Below, in pieces: positions 34,356 to 43,932 of a DNA stretch of 64,000 nucleotides (position 1 is the first letter of the stretch; the number at the start of each line of letters is the position of its first letter). This DNA comes from Bacillota bacterium (GTDB taxonomy: Bacteria > Bacillota_I > Bacilli_A > Erysipelotrichales > Erysipelotrichaceae): the NCBI GenBank assembly GCA_023388995.1, contig JAEWFD010000006.1, positions 62,001-126,000 of the forward strand. Reading direction: 5' to 3'. The notes beneath the pieces are model-generated. The model did not search any database. It worked only from the letters and a program-made list of their open reading frames with translations, and was not told the DNA's origin. Position numbers and translations under genes: made by a program.

Positions 34356-36425
34356 TTACACTGTTGTTTTCTTTTTACTCCCTACCGCTGCTTTCTGTTT
34401 TGTTTCTTTGACTTCCTTGGAAGCAGATTCCTTCTTTACTTTGGCAGCCGTCTTCTTGACTTTTGTCTCCGCTGTAATTGCATCTGCCGATATTTCTTTT
34501 CTCGTCTTTACAGCTGTTTTTTTGGCTGCCTTAACAGTCGTTTCTGATTTTGTTGTTTTTGCTGTTCTTGCCATTTTCTTCTTCGGCAGCTCTTCTTCTT
34601 CTACCCCTAAATCAAGCTGGAAAATAATTCCGGCAAACGGTGCAATGCAAATAGAAATCGCCTGTTCTTGTCTGTGATATTGCGAAGGGAAACTATTGCG
34701 CGGCAAATAGTTGCACATATTGCATCCTTCATAAATATCTTTCTCACTATTCAAAATTTCTATGTACTTGCCTGGTTTTGGAACCCCGATACAATACTCT
34801 TGGTACGAAACCGGCGTCATATTTAATATCACTACAAAGAAATTTCCTGCCTGATCAAAACGGTAATAGGAATAGATGCTTTGCTCTGCATTATCCGCAT
34901 CAATCCATTGGAAGCCATTTTGCATGCCATAGTCCAAGGAGCTGAATGCTTCATGATATTTATAGATCATATTCAGATCACGGAAAAAGCGATTGAATGA
35001 AGTGTGCCGGGTATAGCCAAGCAAATGCCAATCCATCGGCTTTTCTTCATCCCATTCCCGGAAATGAGCAATTTCATTCCCCATGAAATTCAGTTTCTTT
35101 CCCGGATGGGTAAGCATATAGGTGTATAGATTACGCAGTTGTGCGAATTTTTCGTCATAGCTGCCCCAGATTTTATTGATAATCGTTCCTTTTCCGTGCA
35201 CAACTTCATCATGGGACAACGGAATCAAGAAACGCTCACTGCCAAAATACGCCATGGAGAATGTAATCTCATTGTGATGGTATTTGCGATAGACAGGATC
35301 TAATGCATAGTATCCCAGCGTATCATTCATCCAGCCAAGATCCCATTTATAATCAAATCCCAAGCCGCCATCCAATGTGGATTTTGTAACACCTGGATAA
35401 TCTGACGAATCTTCAGCAATCATCATTACAGTTGGGTGTTGCTTATGCACAAGATAATTCAGGCGCTTGACGAAATGCAAAGCACCTTCATTCACACCCA
35501 GATTCTTATTGCCTTTCCAAAAGATCAGATTGCTGATGGCATCCATTCGTATGCCATCAATATGATAATAGTCAAGCCAAAAATTAGCAGCAGAGATTAA
35601 GAAGCTGCGAACTGTTTCCGAATGCAAGTCAAAATTCAATGTACCCCATTCACTGTAACGATCCCGTTCATTGTAGTACTCATATAAATAGCCGCCATCA
35701 AAGGAAGCCAGTCCGTGCTCATCTTTCACAAAATGAATCGGTACAAAGTCCAAAATAACCCCGATATCATGCTGGTGGCAGGTATTGATCAAATGCATCA
35801 ATTGCTTCGGATTGCCATAGCGGCTTGTTGCTGCATAATAGCCCGTTGCCTGATATCCCCAGCTGCCATCAAAAGGATGTTCTAAAACCGGCATTAATTC
35901 GATGTGGGTAAATCCCATGCTCTTAACGTAGTTCACCAATTCACTGGTTAATTCCTCATAAGAATACCATTCCTGATTTCCTTTGCGGCGCCATGATCCT
36001 AGATGCACTTCATAAATATTCATCGGCTGATCAAAGTTGCGCGTCCGGTGCTCCATCCATGACTGATCATTCCATGGAAACTGTTCGATATCAAATACTT
36101 TGCTGCAAATTCCTGGTCGCTGTTCATTGAAGTAGGAATATGGATCAACTTTTTCAATCCAAGTCTGCTCCCATGTTAAAATACGGTATTTATACTTATC
36201 ATATTCATTTGCGTTGCCGACTGTCAGGCTCCAAACCCCGCAGTCATCAATTTTACGCATAGGCTGGCCATCCCAGTTGTTAAAATCCCCCAGCAGCACC
36301 ATTGCTTGGGCATTGGGCGCATATACCGTAAAGGTGACCCCGTCTTGATGCTTATGAGCACCAAATAATCGATACGCTTGTGTGCAGTGACCTGCAAGAA
36401 ATTGTTCCAATATTGTTCGTTCCAT
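34356..36425 (-). CDS. glgB: Glycogen branching enzyme with Lys/Ala-rich tail
   Basis: Introduces alpha-1,6 branches into glycogen. 689 residues: CBM48-like N-terminal domain (about 15-105), GH13 catalytic domain with GIRMDAIS (nucleophile Asp), MIAEDSS (Glu) and LSHDEVVHGKG, then the all-beta C-terminal domain to about residue 605. Residues 609-689 form an extra tail made mostly of Lys, Ala, Thr, Val and Glu with no aromatic residues, like a histone H1 or nucleoid-protein tail. Branching enzymes normally end near 620-640 residues. AGAGG precedes the ATG. No glgC, glgD or glgA is in the window. Confidence 0.92.
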   Translation of the reverse strand: MERTILEQFLAGHCTQAYRLFGAHKHQDGVTFTVYAPNAQAMVLLGDFNNWDGQPMRKIDDCGVWSLTVGNANEYDKYKYRILTWEQTWIEKVDPYSYFNEQRPGICSKVFDIEQFPWNDQSWMEHRTRNFDQPMNIYEVHLGSWRRKGNQEWYSYEELTSELVNYVKSMGFTHIELMPVLEHPFDGSWGYQATGYYAATSRYGNPKQLMHLINTCHQHDIGVILDFVPIHFVKDEHGLASFDGGYLYEYYNERDRYSEWGTLNFDLHSETVRSFLISAANFWLDYYHIDGIRMDAISNLIFWKGNKNLGVNEGALHFVKRLNYLVHKQHPTVMMIAEDSSDYPGVTKSTLDGGLGFDYKWDLGWMNDTLGYYALDPVYRKYHHNEITFSMAYFGSERFLIPLSHDEVVHGKGTIINKIWGSYDEKFAQLRNLYTYMLTHPGKKLNFMGNEIAHFREWDEEKPMDWHLLGYTRHTSFNRFFRDLNMIYKYHEAFSSLDYGMQNGFQWIDADNAEQSIYSYYRFDQAGNFFVVILNMTPVSYQEYCIGVPKPGKYIEILNSEKDIYEGCNMCNYLPRNSFPSQYHRQEQAISICIAPFAGIIFQLDLGVEEEELPKKKMARTAKTTKSETTVKAAKKTAVKTRKEISADAITAETKVKKTAAKVKKESASKEVKETKQKAAVGSKKKTTV

Positions 36426-36484
36426 AAAGCACCTCTTTGCTTATCATTGTAAAGGGTGCATCATAAAAACGCAAGTAGCGCATC

Positions 36485-36506
36485 AAAAAACTGCTTTGGT
36501 AAGCAG
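36485..36506 (-). terminator. Terminator after phosphoglucomutase
   Basis: On the minus strand CTGCTT-ACCA-AAGCAG is followed by six Ts. It separates pgm from glgB, so glgB must have its own promoter in the short gap or depend on read-through. Confidence 0.8.
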
Positions 36507-36516
36507 CGTTTTGTCT

Positions 36517-38208
36517 TTATTCAATTATTTGTTTCATTGCCTGCTGATAGCGAAGTGTCTTTTCTTTGGCATCAGCACCAGTTTTTCCAACGACACAATA
36601 GTAAAATTTGCACTTAGGCTCTGTTCCGGAAGGACGAGCTGCAATCCAGCTGCCGTCTTCCAAATACAATTTTAAGACATCACTGGATGGAAACTCCAAT
36701 GTGGACATAGTTGTTTTGTTCCATGCCGTCAACGTTTGATAATCTTCCCACTTCACAACAGCCGTTCCTGCTACTGCATCTGGCTTATCAGCACGCAAGC
36801 TGCTCATGATCTGAGCAATTCTTCTAGCCCCTTCTTCACCTGCCAATGACAGGGAAACCTGGCTTTCTTCATACCAGCCAAAGGTATCATACAAGGACTC
36901 CAATACATCAAACAATGTCTTGCCTTGCTTCTTATAGTAGTTTGCAGCTTCCGCAATAATCAAGCATGCCTGTACAGCATCCTTATCACGTACGAATGGC
37001 TGAATCAAATATCCATAGCTTTCTTCGTATCCGAATACAAAGTTTTTATCTTGCTTTTGTTCATGCTGGTGAATTTTCTCGCCGATGAACTTAAAACCGG
37101 TTAATGTTTTTTCTACCTCAACCGCAAAGGTTCTTGCAACTTTTTCTCCCAAGTCACTCGTAACCACGGTATTAAACAATACTGGATTCACAGGCAGCTT
37201 GCCTGTTTCCTGCAATTGTGACAGCACATATTGAATCAATACTGACCCCGTCTGGTTTCCGCTCATCAGCTGATAGCTTCCATTATGGCGTACAACAACC
37301 CCAACACGGTCAGCATCCGGATCTGTCGTTAATACTATATCCGCTTCTTCTCTTTGCGCATATTCTATCGCCAATTCATATGCTTTCTGTTCTTCCGGAT
37401 TTGGTGTTTTCGTATTCGAGAAATCAGGGTCCGGTTCTGCTTGCTCTTTTACCAATGTATAGCGGTATCCGGCTTGCTGCAACACTTCTTCTACTGCAAC
37501 ACGTGCTGTTCCATGCTGCGGAGTGAAGATAATATGCAAGTCCTCTTTGCTTAGTTCGGGATGAATTTGAATGCCCAACACTTTTTCATAGTACGGCAAA
37601 TCAACTTCCTGATCAATTACATGAATCAGCGCTTCTTGCTGCGCTGTCAAAGAAACAGCAAGCTCCAATTCGTCTTCGATTTTCCCAATATGATCAATGA
37701 CTTTCCCTACCAGTTCAGGCACTAACTGACAGCCGCGTTCATCATATAATTTATAGCCATTGTATTCTTTTGGATTATGGGAGGCAGTAATCACGATGCC
37801 TCCGAAGCATTGCAGGTGTCGCACCGCAAATGACAATTCGGGCGTCGGACGTAAGCTGGAGAATACATAGGAAGTAATCTGATGCATTGCCAGTACACGA
37901 GCAGATTCAAATGCAAATTCTTTTGAAAAGTGGCGATTATCATAAGCGATTGCAACCCCTCTTTGCATAGCTTCTTTCCCGGCATCCACGATATAACGCG
38001 CAAATGCGACATTAGCTTTGCGAATGGTATGCATATTCATGCGGTTTGGCCCCGGCCCTAAAAGTCCACGCATACCCGCTGTTCCAAATTCCAGATTGGT
38101 ATAAAAACAGTCTTGTATTTCTTGATCAGACATTGTCCGCAATTGCTCTTTCAATTCCGGCAATGTATTTGGATGTTGCAACCAATGCTCATAACGTGTA
38201 TTTTTCAT
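36517..38208 (-). CDS. pgcA: Phosphoglucomutase/phosphomannomutase
   Basis: Interconverts glucose 1-phosphate and glucose 6-phosphate, linking glycogen and sugar nucleotides to glycolysis. 563 residues, the usual size of the PgcA type. Visible are FGTAGMRG near residue 43, the phosphoserine loop TASHNPKEYNGYK, the metal loop DPDADRVG, the sugar-binding GYEESYG and the phosphate-binding RPSGTEPK. AAGGGGAGC precedes the ATG. It is followed by a terminator and lies downstream of HPr, which has its own terminator. Confidence 0.9.
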   Translation of the reverse strand: MKNTRYEHWLQHPNTLPELKEQLRTMSDQEIQDCFYTNLEFGTAGMRGLLGPGPNRMNMHTIRKANVAFARYIVDAGKEAMQRGVAIAYDNRHFSKEFAFESARVLAMHQITSYVFSSLRPTPELSFAVRHLQCFGGIVITASHNPKEYNGYKLYDERGCQLVPELVGKVIDHIGKIEDELELAVSLTAQQEALIHVIDQEVDLPYYEKVLGIQIHPELSKEDLHIIFTPQHGTARVAVEEVLQQAGYRYTLVKEQAEPDPDFSNTKTPNPEEQKAYELAIEYAQREEADIVLTTDPDADRVGVVVRHNGSYQLMSGNQTGSVLIQYVLSQLQETGKLPVNPVLFNTVVTSDLGEKVARTFAVEVEKTLTGFKFIGEKIHQHEQKQDKNFVFGYEESYGYLIQPFVRDKDAVQACLIIAEAANYYKKQGKTLFDVLESLYDTFGWYEESQVSLSLAGEEGARRIAQIMSSLRADKPDAVAGTAVVKWEDYQTLTAWNKTTMSTLEFPSSDVLKLYLEDGSWIAARPSGTEPKCKFYYCVVGKTGADAKEKTLRYQQAMKQIIE

Positions 38209-38223
38209 AACTTGCTCCCCTTA

Positions 38224-38249
38224 CAAAAAAAGATGGCAGAACCATCTTT
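38224..38249 (-). terminator. Terminator after the HPr gene
   Basis: On the minus strand AAAGATGG and CCATCTTT arms are followed by a run of Ts, immediately after the HPr stop codon. Confidence 0.85.
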
Positions 38250-38250
38250 A

Positions 38251-38517
38251 CTACGCGATAACCTTTTGTGTACGCAAAATTTCTTCAATTGATTGCGCTG
38301 CAACTGCTTCGTCTTCGCCAATGCAAGTAATGGTGATTTCCGACTGAGTTGGAATTCCAAGTGACATTACACCCATGATTGATTTCATGTTCACTTCGCG
38401 GCCTTTATACGCAACTTTCACTTCTGATTTAAATTTACTAGCAGCATTCACAGCAACTGTTGCCGGACGTGCATGTAGTCCTACTGGGTCTACTACAAGA
38501 ACCTTAATTTCCTTCAT
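38251..38517 (-). CDS. ptsH: Phosphocarrier protein HPr
   Basis: Central PTS phosphocarrier. 88 residues with the phosphorylated histidine at position 15 in GLHARPAT and the regulatory serine of HPr kinase at position 45 in MKSIMGVMSLG. Both residues are present, so it can serve transport and carbon catabolite control; it is not a Crh-type protein, which lacks the histidine. AGAGGAGG precedes the ATG. It stands alone with its own promoter and terminator; no ptsI lies beside it. Confidence 0.95.
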   Translation of the reverse strand: MKEIKVLVVDPVGLHARPATVAVNAASKFKSEVKVAYKGREVNMKSIMGVMSLGIPTQSEITITCIGEDEAVAAQSIEEILRTQKVIA

Positions 38518-38551
38518 ATGATAATAACCTCCTCTAGTTTATTTCATGTTA

Positions 38552-38580
38552 ATTTTATCTTATTTAATCGTGAAACACAA
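38552..38580 (-). promoter_or_regulatory. Candidate promoter of the HPr gene
   Basis: On the minus strand TTGTGT (38580-38575), 17 bases, TAAAAT (38557-38552). The -10 is good and the -35 is weak. A leader of about 30 bases would result. Confidence 0.45.
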
Positions 38581-38696
38581 CTATTTCCTTATTTTTCTTG
38601 TGCAATATCGTATTTTCTCTAGTTTGAACATCAAAGTTATGGTTTTTGGGTATATGAAACAGAAATTCTAATGAACAATACCAAACAGTTTACCTT

Positions 38697-39173
38697 TTAT
38701 TTATGATAGGGAAGCTGATTTTGAATTGTAAATGCACGGTAGATCTGCTCAGCCAGCATCACTCGCACCAGCTGATGCGGAAATGTCAGATCCGACAGCT
38801 TCCACAGCCAATTGGCGCGCTGCGCAATCTCTTGGCTCGTTCCTAAAGATCCGCCGATGATAAATGTAATAGTTGATTTTCCTTGCACAAACAACTGATG
38901 TATCTTACTGGAAAGAGATTCACTGGAAATCATGTCCCCTTGCAAGGATAGCAATATCACGTATTCTTCCGGCTTGATTTTCGCAAGAATCCGTTTGCCT
39001 TCTTTTTGTTTTACCAATTCTTGTTCCTTCTCAGAATCACGGTCACCATTTTTTTCATCTTCTACTTCAATAAGTTCTAATTTTGAGTATCCACCGATGC
39101 GTTTGACATATTCCTTAAGGAGTGCCACCGATGCAGCTTCTTTCATTTTTCCTACGGCAATGATTCTAATCAT
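38697..39173 (-). CDS. rlmH: 23S rRNA pseudouridine-1915 N3-methyltransferase RlmH
   Basis: Methylates pseudouridine 1915 in helix 69 of 23S rRNA, using SAM. 158 residues with the SPOUT-fold motifs FIIGGSLGTSQEI and the closing LVRVMLAEQIYRAFTI...LPYHK, all typical of RlmH. The start codon overlaps the HtrA stop by four bases (ATGA). This walJ-htrA-rlmH order is conserved in Bacillota near the origin. Confidence 0.95.
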   Translation of the reverse strand: MIRIIAVGKMKEAASVALLKEYVKRIGGYSKLELIEVEDEKNGDRDSEKEQELVKQKEGKRILAKIKPEEYVILLSLQGDMISSESLSSKIHQLFVQGKSTITFIIGGSLGTSQEIAQRANWLWKLSDLTFPHQLVRVMLAEQIYRAFTIQNQLPYHK

Positions 39174-40246
39174 GTTAATTTAATCGTCGCTTTCACAACT
39201 TCTCCTAGATGACTGTATTCAATCGTTACGACATCATTGATCTTCTTGCTGTAAAGCAGTTTCCGGAAATCCTTAAAGCTATCGATTGCCTTGCCATCAA
39301 AAGAAAGAAGAATATCCCCGGCGGCAAGTCCTGCCGAAGCTGCCGGTGTATTTTCCAATACTTGAATGATGAGCAAACCACGTACAGCTTCTTGCGAAAC
39401 AGCATAATAATTGCGTTCAAAGTAGTTCATTTCCGCAATAGCCCGTGCCGAAATACCTAATGTCGGGCGACGCACGCTGCCATATTGCACCAATTGCTCG
39501 ACAATCGGCACCATTTCATTAACCGGAATCGCAAACCCGAAACCTTCCACTTGTGACTTAATAATTTTCAAGGAATTAATGCCGATTACTTCCCCTGCTG
39601 CATTGATCAGAGGGCCACCACTATTACCCGGATTAATTGCGGCATCCGTCTGCAATAAGGTCATATCCCAGTCCTGAATGCCGTCATTATCTAAATCCAC
39701 ACCTAAAATACGATCCTTGCCGGAGATAATCCCTTGCGTTGTTGAACCTTGAAAATCAAAACCAAGCGGATTGCCAATGGCAATTGCAATCTCACCGACC
39801 TTCACTTCACTGGAATCACCAAGCGGAATTGGTTTTATCTCAAAATCCACCGTCGTTTTCAACAGGGCAATATCCGAATATAGATCCATCCCTACAATTT
39901 GCGCTGCTTCCTCTTGGCCATTGGCAAAGCGGATGACAACAGCGTCTGCATCTTGGACAACATGATTGTTGGTAATGACATATACTTCTTTGCTTATCAC
40001 ATCATAAACAAACCCGCTGCCGGTGCCGATTGCTCTCCCGCCGCGCATGGCCGAAATTCCGACGACCTTGGCAGAAACGTCTGCCACAACATCCGTAATA
40101 TCTGTTGAAAAGCTTGTGACAACTTCGCGTACTGTGCGTGTCGTGCCGGTTGCGGCAGCAGCATTTTTCAATTGGTGAATTTCCAAGCTTAAAAAGATAT
40201 TCCAACCCAAAAGCACAGCTATCAGCAAAATTATCAGTTTTTTCAT
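39170..40246 (-). CDS. htrA: HtrA/DegP-like serine protease
   Basis: Envelope quality-control protease. 358 residues: an N-terminal membrane anchor (about 3-22), a trypsin-like domain with His95 (NNHVV), Asp125 (SDIALLK) and Ser209 (NPGNSGGPL), and one PDZ domain (about 255-355). An insert LGVDLDNDGIQDWDM precedes the active serine. GGAGGAAAG precedes the ATG, whose ATGA overlaps the walJ stop. Its place between walJ and rlmH matches the HtrC position in Bacillus. Confidence 0.93.
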   Translation of the reverse strand: MKKLIILLIAVLLGWNIFLSLEIHQLKNAAAATGTTRTVREVVTSFSTDITDVVADVSAKVVGISAMRGGRAIGTGSGFVYDVISKEVYVITNNHVVQDADAVVIRFANGQEEAAQIVGMDLYSDIALLKTTVDFEIKPIPLGDSSEVKVGEIAIAIGNPLGFDFQGSTTQGIISGKDRILGVDLDNDGIQDWDMTLLQTDAAINPGNSGGPLINAAGEVIGINSLKIIKSQVEGFGFAIPVNEMVPIVEQLVQYGSVRRPTLGISARAIAEMNYFERNYYAVSQEAVRGLLIIQVLENTPAASAGLAAGDILLSFDGKAIDSFKDFRKLLYSKKINDVVTIEYSHLGEVVKATIKLT

Positions 40247-40986
40247 CGCTTTCCTCCATGTAATATTTCAAATTGTCTAGCTGCTTGGATGCGCTTATCA
40301 GCAGTGCTGATTCTTGTGCTTTCCAGCAATCCATATAAGGTATCCAGAGCAAGTGTTTCATCATTTGCTTCCATGCTCAAGTGAGCTAAAAATAATTGCA
40401 TTGTTTGCGGTCCTACCAAAGATGCCAGTGCAAGCGCACTATCCTCATTGCTTAGGTGCCCTTCTGCAGATAAAATGCGCTGCTTTGTCAGGTAAGGGCG
40501 ACTCGAGTTCATCAGCATCTTGGGATCGTGGTTGCTTTCAAAAATATAATATTGCGCATTTGCCAGTTCTTGCTTCCAGCGATCATTCAGATATCCGGTA
40601 TCCGTCACATAAACCAGTTTTTCGTTGGCGGATTCAATGATATATCCCACTGTTTTCGCATAATCATGCGACAGCGGAATGGAAGTAATTTTCAGATCTT
40701 TTACAATAAATGTATCATGCGTCCCTATGATATGATGCCCACTCTTCGCAATCTCAAACGTTCCATAGCTCTCGATGTCCCTCATGGCTTTAATCCGGGA
40801 TACATGATCCTGATGCCCATGCGTCAGCAGCAGGGCATCCATGGATGAAATTGATTCGTGCAGCTCTTCCAGCGCATTCGTAAAGTATTGTTTGGAAGTA
40901 CCGCAATCAATCATAATTTTGGTAGTGTGTTCCTCAACAATGCATACATTGCCGCTGGAACCACTGGCTAATATTGAAAACTTCAT
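40243..40986 (-). CDS. walJ: MBL-fold exonuclease-like protein WalJ/YycJ
   Basis: 247 residues, a metallo-beta-lactamase-fold protein of the YycJ family, reported to act in cell-wall/DNA-division coordination and to have nuclease activity in homologs. Metal-binding motif THGHQDHVS near residue 55 and further His/Asp ligands (YVTDTGY, FESNHD). In Bacillus it is the last gene of the walRKHIJ operon. Here no walR or walK is adjacent; an M23 peptidase gene ends three bases upstream instead. Confidence 0.88.
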   Translation of the reverse strand: MKFSILASGSSGNVCIVEEHTTKIMIDCGTSKQYFTNALEELHESISSMDALLLTHGHQDHVSRIKAMRDIESYGTFEIAKSGHHIIGTHDTFIVKDLKITSIPLSHDYAKTVGYIIESANEKLVYVTDTGYLNDRWKQELANAQYYIFESNHDPKMLMNSSRPYLTKQRILSAEGHLSNEDSALALASLVGPQTMQLFLAHLSMEANDETLALDTLYGLLESTRISTADKRIQAARQFEILHGGKR

Positions 40987-40989
40987 TCT

Positions 40990-42492
40990 TTAACAACCTA
41001 AGTATAAACACGGATTAATCCGTACTCCATTCCTTTCTATTGCAAAGTGTACGTGCGGACCTGTCGCAACTCCTGTTTGCCCGATATTCCCGATAATTTG
41101 TCCTTTTTCCACTTTCGTGCCTTTTGCCAGCGGTGATTTAGAACGCATGTGTCCGTAATACGTCAGCAAGCCATTGTTGTGATTAATCTTCACAAAGTAT
41201 CCATTGGTGCTGTTGTAGCTGTTTTCCACAATCGTTCCTCTGTCGGCAGCATAAATATTACCGTACCGGTTGTACCGGTTTTGCAAGTCAATCGCTTTAT
41301 GTCCTGCGTAGCAATACCAGCGGCATGTAATGGTCGGATAATCCACCGGCCAGCGGAAGGTACCTGTCCCTGTTCCCGGCACCACTTTGGTACCGATGCG
41401 GACAACTTCCTGGATCGGCGCAATTTTAACTTCACGGCCGACAATTTCATTTCCTTGCAAGACCCCGTTCACCCATGTCTCCATAACCCGGACATCATCG
41501 CTTCCGACTTTTTCTTTGGTAACTGTCTTTTGCACACCTTCATTCAAGGTTGGATCTTTGATGTACTTCGTACTGGATGGATAATGCGGTTCTTTCCGCA
41601 ATACTTCCCTGGTTACGGTAATGGTAATCGGAGAGTTATAGTAAGTAACATTCAGCTGGGAACCAACTTTCAAGATTTGATCTGGTGATTTTAATTCCTT
41701 GTTGATCATAACCAAATGATCCGCTTCCAAGCGATGTACTTGCGCAATCCCTTCAATAGTATCGTATTTTTGTACGGTATAATACTCCGGAACCGTATCA
41801 TAGCCATAGCTTAAATAATATACAATTTCGTCTACATTCTTTAAAATCTTGGAAATCGGTGCAAATCCGCGGCTAATTTCAATATCTTCTTTAATTTTAA
41901 TCGATGTTTCCTGAAAGCCATAATTTGTCAGCAGCGGCTGATTAATTTTATTTTGGATATTGGTGTAGGCATCTTTTGAGATAAACATCAATACATAGCG
42001 GTCTTTGGCCACCGTAAAGTCATCCAGATTCTTTACATATGCCTCATTTCCATTAGAAAAAATAATCTTTGTTACTTCAACAGCGAAGTAATCATGATTG
42101 GCAATGTAATCCAAGATCTTATCGTCGATATTCTCATATGAATAATATGTTGTTTCCTTACTGATATGAATGTCTTCTCCTAAATTCAGCTTAGAATCCG
42201 GGAACTCTTCTGCATAACGCTGCGTATATACCTTCTGCAGCAAAGGCTTCATGAGTTCTACATCATGCATTTTCCCGATTTCCTGATTTTTATAGTAGAC
42301 GCGATAGATTTCCTGCGGTTGCGCATTTACTTGTTCCACTTTTTGTTCTAAGATCGCTGAGGCCGAGGAGTTGGACAGCATCACAGCCGTTTTCTTTCCG
42401 CCTATCTTCGGTCCGTAAATAGTCAGACCAATGACACAAAGCAAGCAGATGGAACCAATCAGCAAATACTGTTTGATTTGTTCTTTTTTCAT
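40990..42492 (-). CDS. LysM-G5-M23 cell-wall endopeptidase
   Basis: Predicted membrane-anchored peptidoglycan endopeptidase. 500 residues: an N-terminal membrane helix (about 8-27), a long region of unknown fold (about 50-235), LysM (about 238-285, YYTVQKYDTIEGIAQ), a G5-type domain (about 288-370) and peptidase M23 (about 380-495) with zinc ligands in GHKAIDL and GPHVHFAI. Both motifs are intact, so it should be active rather than a mere regulator. It lies between dnaB and walJ in a run of tightly spaced genes and probably shares their transcript. Confidence 0.88.
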   Translation of the reverse strand: MKKEQIKQYLLIGSICLLCVIGLTIYGPKIGGKKTAVMLSNSSASAILEQKVEQVNAQPQEIYRVYYKNQEIGKMHDVELMKPLLQKVYTQRYAEEFPDSKLNLGEDIHISKETTYYSYENIDDKILDYIANHDYFAVEVTKIIFSNGNEAYVKNLDDFTVAKDRYVLMFISKDAYTNIQNKINQPLLTNYGFQETSIKIKEDIEISRGFAPISKILKNVDEIVYYLSYGYDTVPEYYTVQKYDTIEGIAQVHRLEADHLVMINKELKSPDQILKVGSQLNVTYYNSPITITVTREVLRKEPHYPSSTKYIKDPTLNEGVQKTVTKEKVGSDDVRVMETWVNGVLQGNEIVGREVKIAPIQEVVRIGTKVVPGTGTGTFRWPVDYPTITCRWYCYAGHKAIDLQNRYNRYGNIYAADRGTIVENSYNSTNGYFVKINHNNGLLTYYGHMRSKSPLAKGTKVEKGQIIGNIGQTGVATGPHVHFAIERNGVRINPCLYLGC

Positions 42493-42508
42493 GTATCCAA
42501 ATCCTTTC

Positions 42509-43849
42509 TTATGCTTCCGATGACTTTTCTTCGTAGTTGTAGAATTTACTGATGGACTTCGAGAAAGCCAGATTAATTAACCCGGTCGGTCCATTCCGGT
42601 GTTTCGCAAAGCTTACATCCACTTTTACCGTATCTACTTCTCCCGCCTCTTTGGTTTGGTAATCATCACGACTTAAAAAGATAACGATATCGGCATCTTG
42701 CTCAATAGAGCCTGATTCCCGCAAGTCAGACAGCATCGGTGTCTTGTCTCCGCCGCGTTGTTCCACGGAACGTGAGAGCTGCGATAGGGCAATGACAGGT
42801 ACTTCCAATTCTCTCGCCAGCTGTTTTAATGAACGGGAAATTTCCGATACTTCTTGCTGACGGTTGTCTCCTTTGCCTCTGCCGCTGATTAACTGCAAGT
42901 AATCTATAATAACAAGGGATAATCCATGATCCGTTTTCAGTTTCCGGCATTTGGAAAAGATGTCATTTACTTTAATAGAAGAACTGTCATCCAAATACAG
43001 TTTGCAGTCCTTTAATAACCCGGCACCATGATTGAGCTGGCTCCACTGCGCCGTTGTCAGCCTGCCAGTTCGCAGGATATGAGACTCCAGATTGCTGACG
43101 GAAGAAAGCATCCGTGCTATCAGCTGCTCGGACGGCATTTCCAGCGAGAAAATAGCGACAGGCGCATCATTGATCATGCTGCATTGCTGCCCCAAGTTCA
43201 GCGCAAAAGCCGTTTTCCCAACTGATGGACGTGCAGCCAGAATAATCAAATCGCCTTTCTGCAAACCGTTGGTTTTGTTGTCGAAATCGATATAGCCGGT
43301 GCGCAGTCCGGTGATGTTGGTTTTGTATTCACTCATGCGGTGAATGTTCTCAATGACCGCATTGACTACCTCGTAACTGGTTCGGAAGTCACTTGTTTTG
43401 CGATTGCGGGTAACTTCCAAAATCACTCGTTCTGCTTCAGTCAAGGCTTGATCCAGCTCATTGTCTGAGATAAAGCCGTCACTGGCAATTTGCTCCGCTG
43501 CCAATATCAAGCGTCGCATATGCGCTTTTTCCTGCACCAGCTGGATGTGATACTTGCTGTTGGCGCTGGATACCGCTTGTTCTGTCAATAAGAACAAGTA
43601 ATCTACACCACCCACAAACTTTAATAAATTCATGTCTTCCAGTTTTGAAGTCAGCGTTGTAATATCAACTACTTTGTTTTGACTGTACAGCTCATAAATC
43701 GCATCATAAATACGTTTATGATGCTCAATATAAAAATCCTCTGCATGCAGTCCTTGATCCATCGCTTCTTTTACTGTCGAAGCATATACAATTAAAGCAC
43801 CCAGCACCGCCTGTTCGGCTTCTGCACTATGGGGCATTTGCTTTGCCAT
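42509..43849 (-). CDS. dnaB: Replicative DNA helicase DnaB
   Basis: Hexameric helicase that unwinds DNA at the replication fork (called DnaC in B. subtilis). 446 residues: an N-terminal DnaB domain (PHSAEAEQAVLGAL), and the RecA-like core with Walker A ARPSVGKTAFALN, IIDYLQLISG and LSQLSRSVEQR. No intein is present. GAGGTGA precedes the ATG. It follows rplI after 83 bases containing a hairpin, the conserved rplI-dnaB order. Confidence 0.96.
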   Translation of the reverse strand: MAKQMPHSAEAEQAVLGALIVYASTVKEAMDQGLHAEDFYIEHHKRIYDAIYELYSQNKVVDITTLTSKLEDMNLLKFVGGVDYLFLLTEQAVSSANSKYHIQLVQEKAHMRRLILAAEQIASDGFISDNELDQALTEAERVILEVTRNRKTSDFRTSYEVVNAVIENIHRMSEYKTNITGLRTGYIDFDNKTNGLQKGDLIILAARPSVGKTAFALNLGQQCSMINDAPVAIFSLEMPSEQLIARMLSSVSNLESHILRTGRLTTAQWSQLNHGAGLLKDCKLYLDDSSSIKVNDIFSKCRKLKTDHGLSLVIIDYLQLISGRGKGDNRQQEVSEISRSLKQLARELEVPVIALSQLSRSVEQRGGDKTPMLSDLRESGSIEQDADIVIFLSRDDYQTKEAGEVDTVKVDVSFAKHRNGPTGLINLAFSKSISKFYNYEEKSSEA

Positions 43850-43901
43850 GAATTCACCTCATTCTTTGGTATCATATCAGATTCTTGTCAAAAGAAAATG
43901 G

Positions 43902-43927
43902 GAAAAGACATTCTGGATGTCTTTTCC
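43902..43927 (-). terminator. Hairpin between rplI and dnaB
   Basis: GGAAAAGACAT and ATGTCTTTTCC arms form a perfect 11-base-pair stem with a five-base loop. The T-run is short and interrupted by Cs, so termination may be partial. Confidence 0.5.
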
Positions 43928-43932
43928 ATTGG

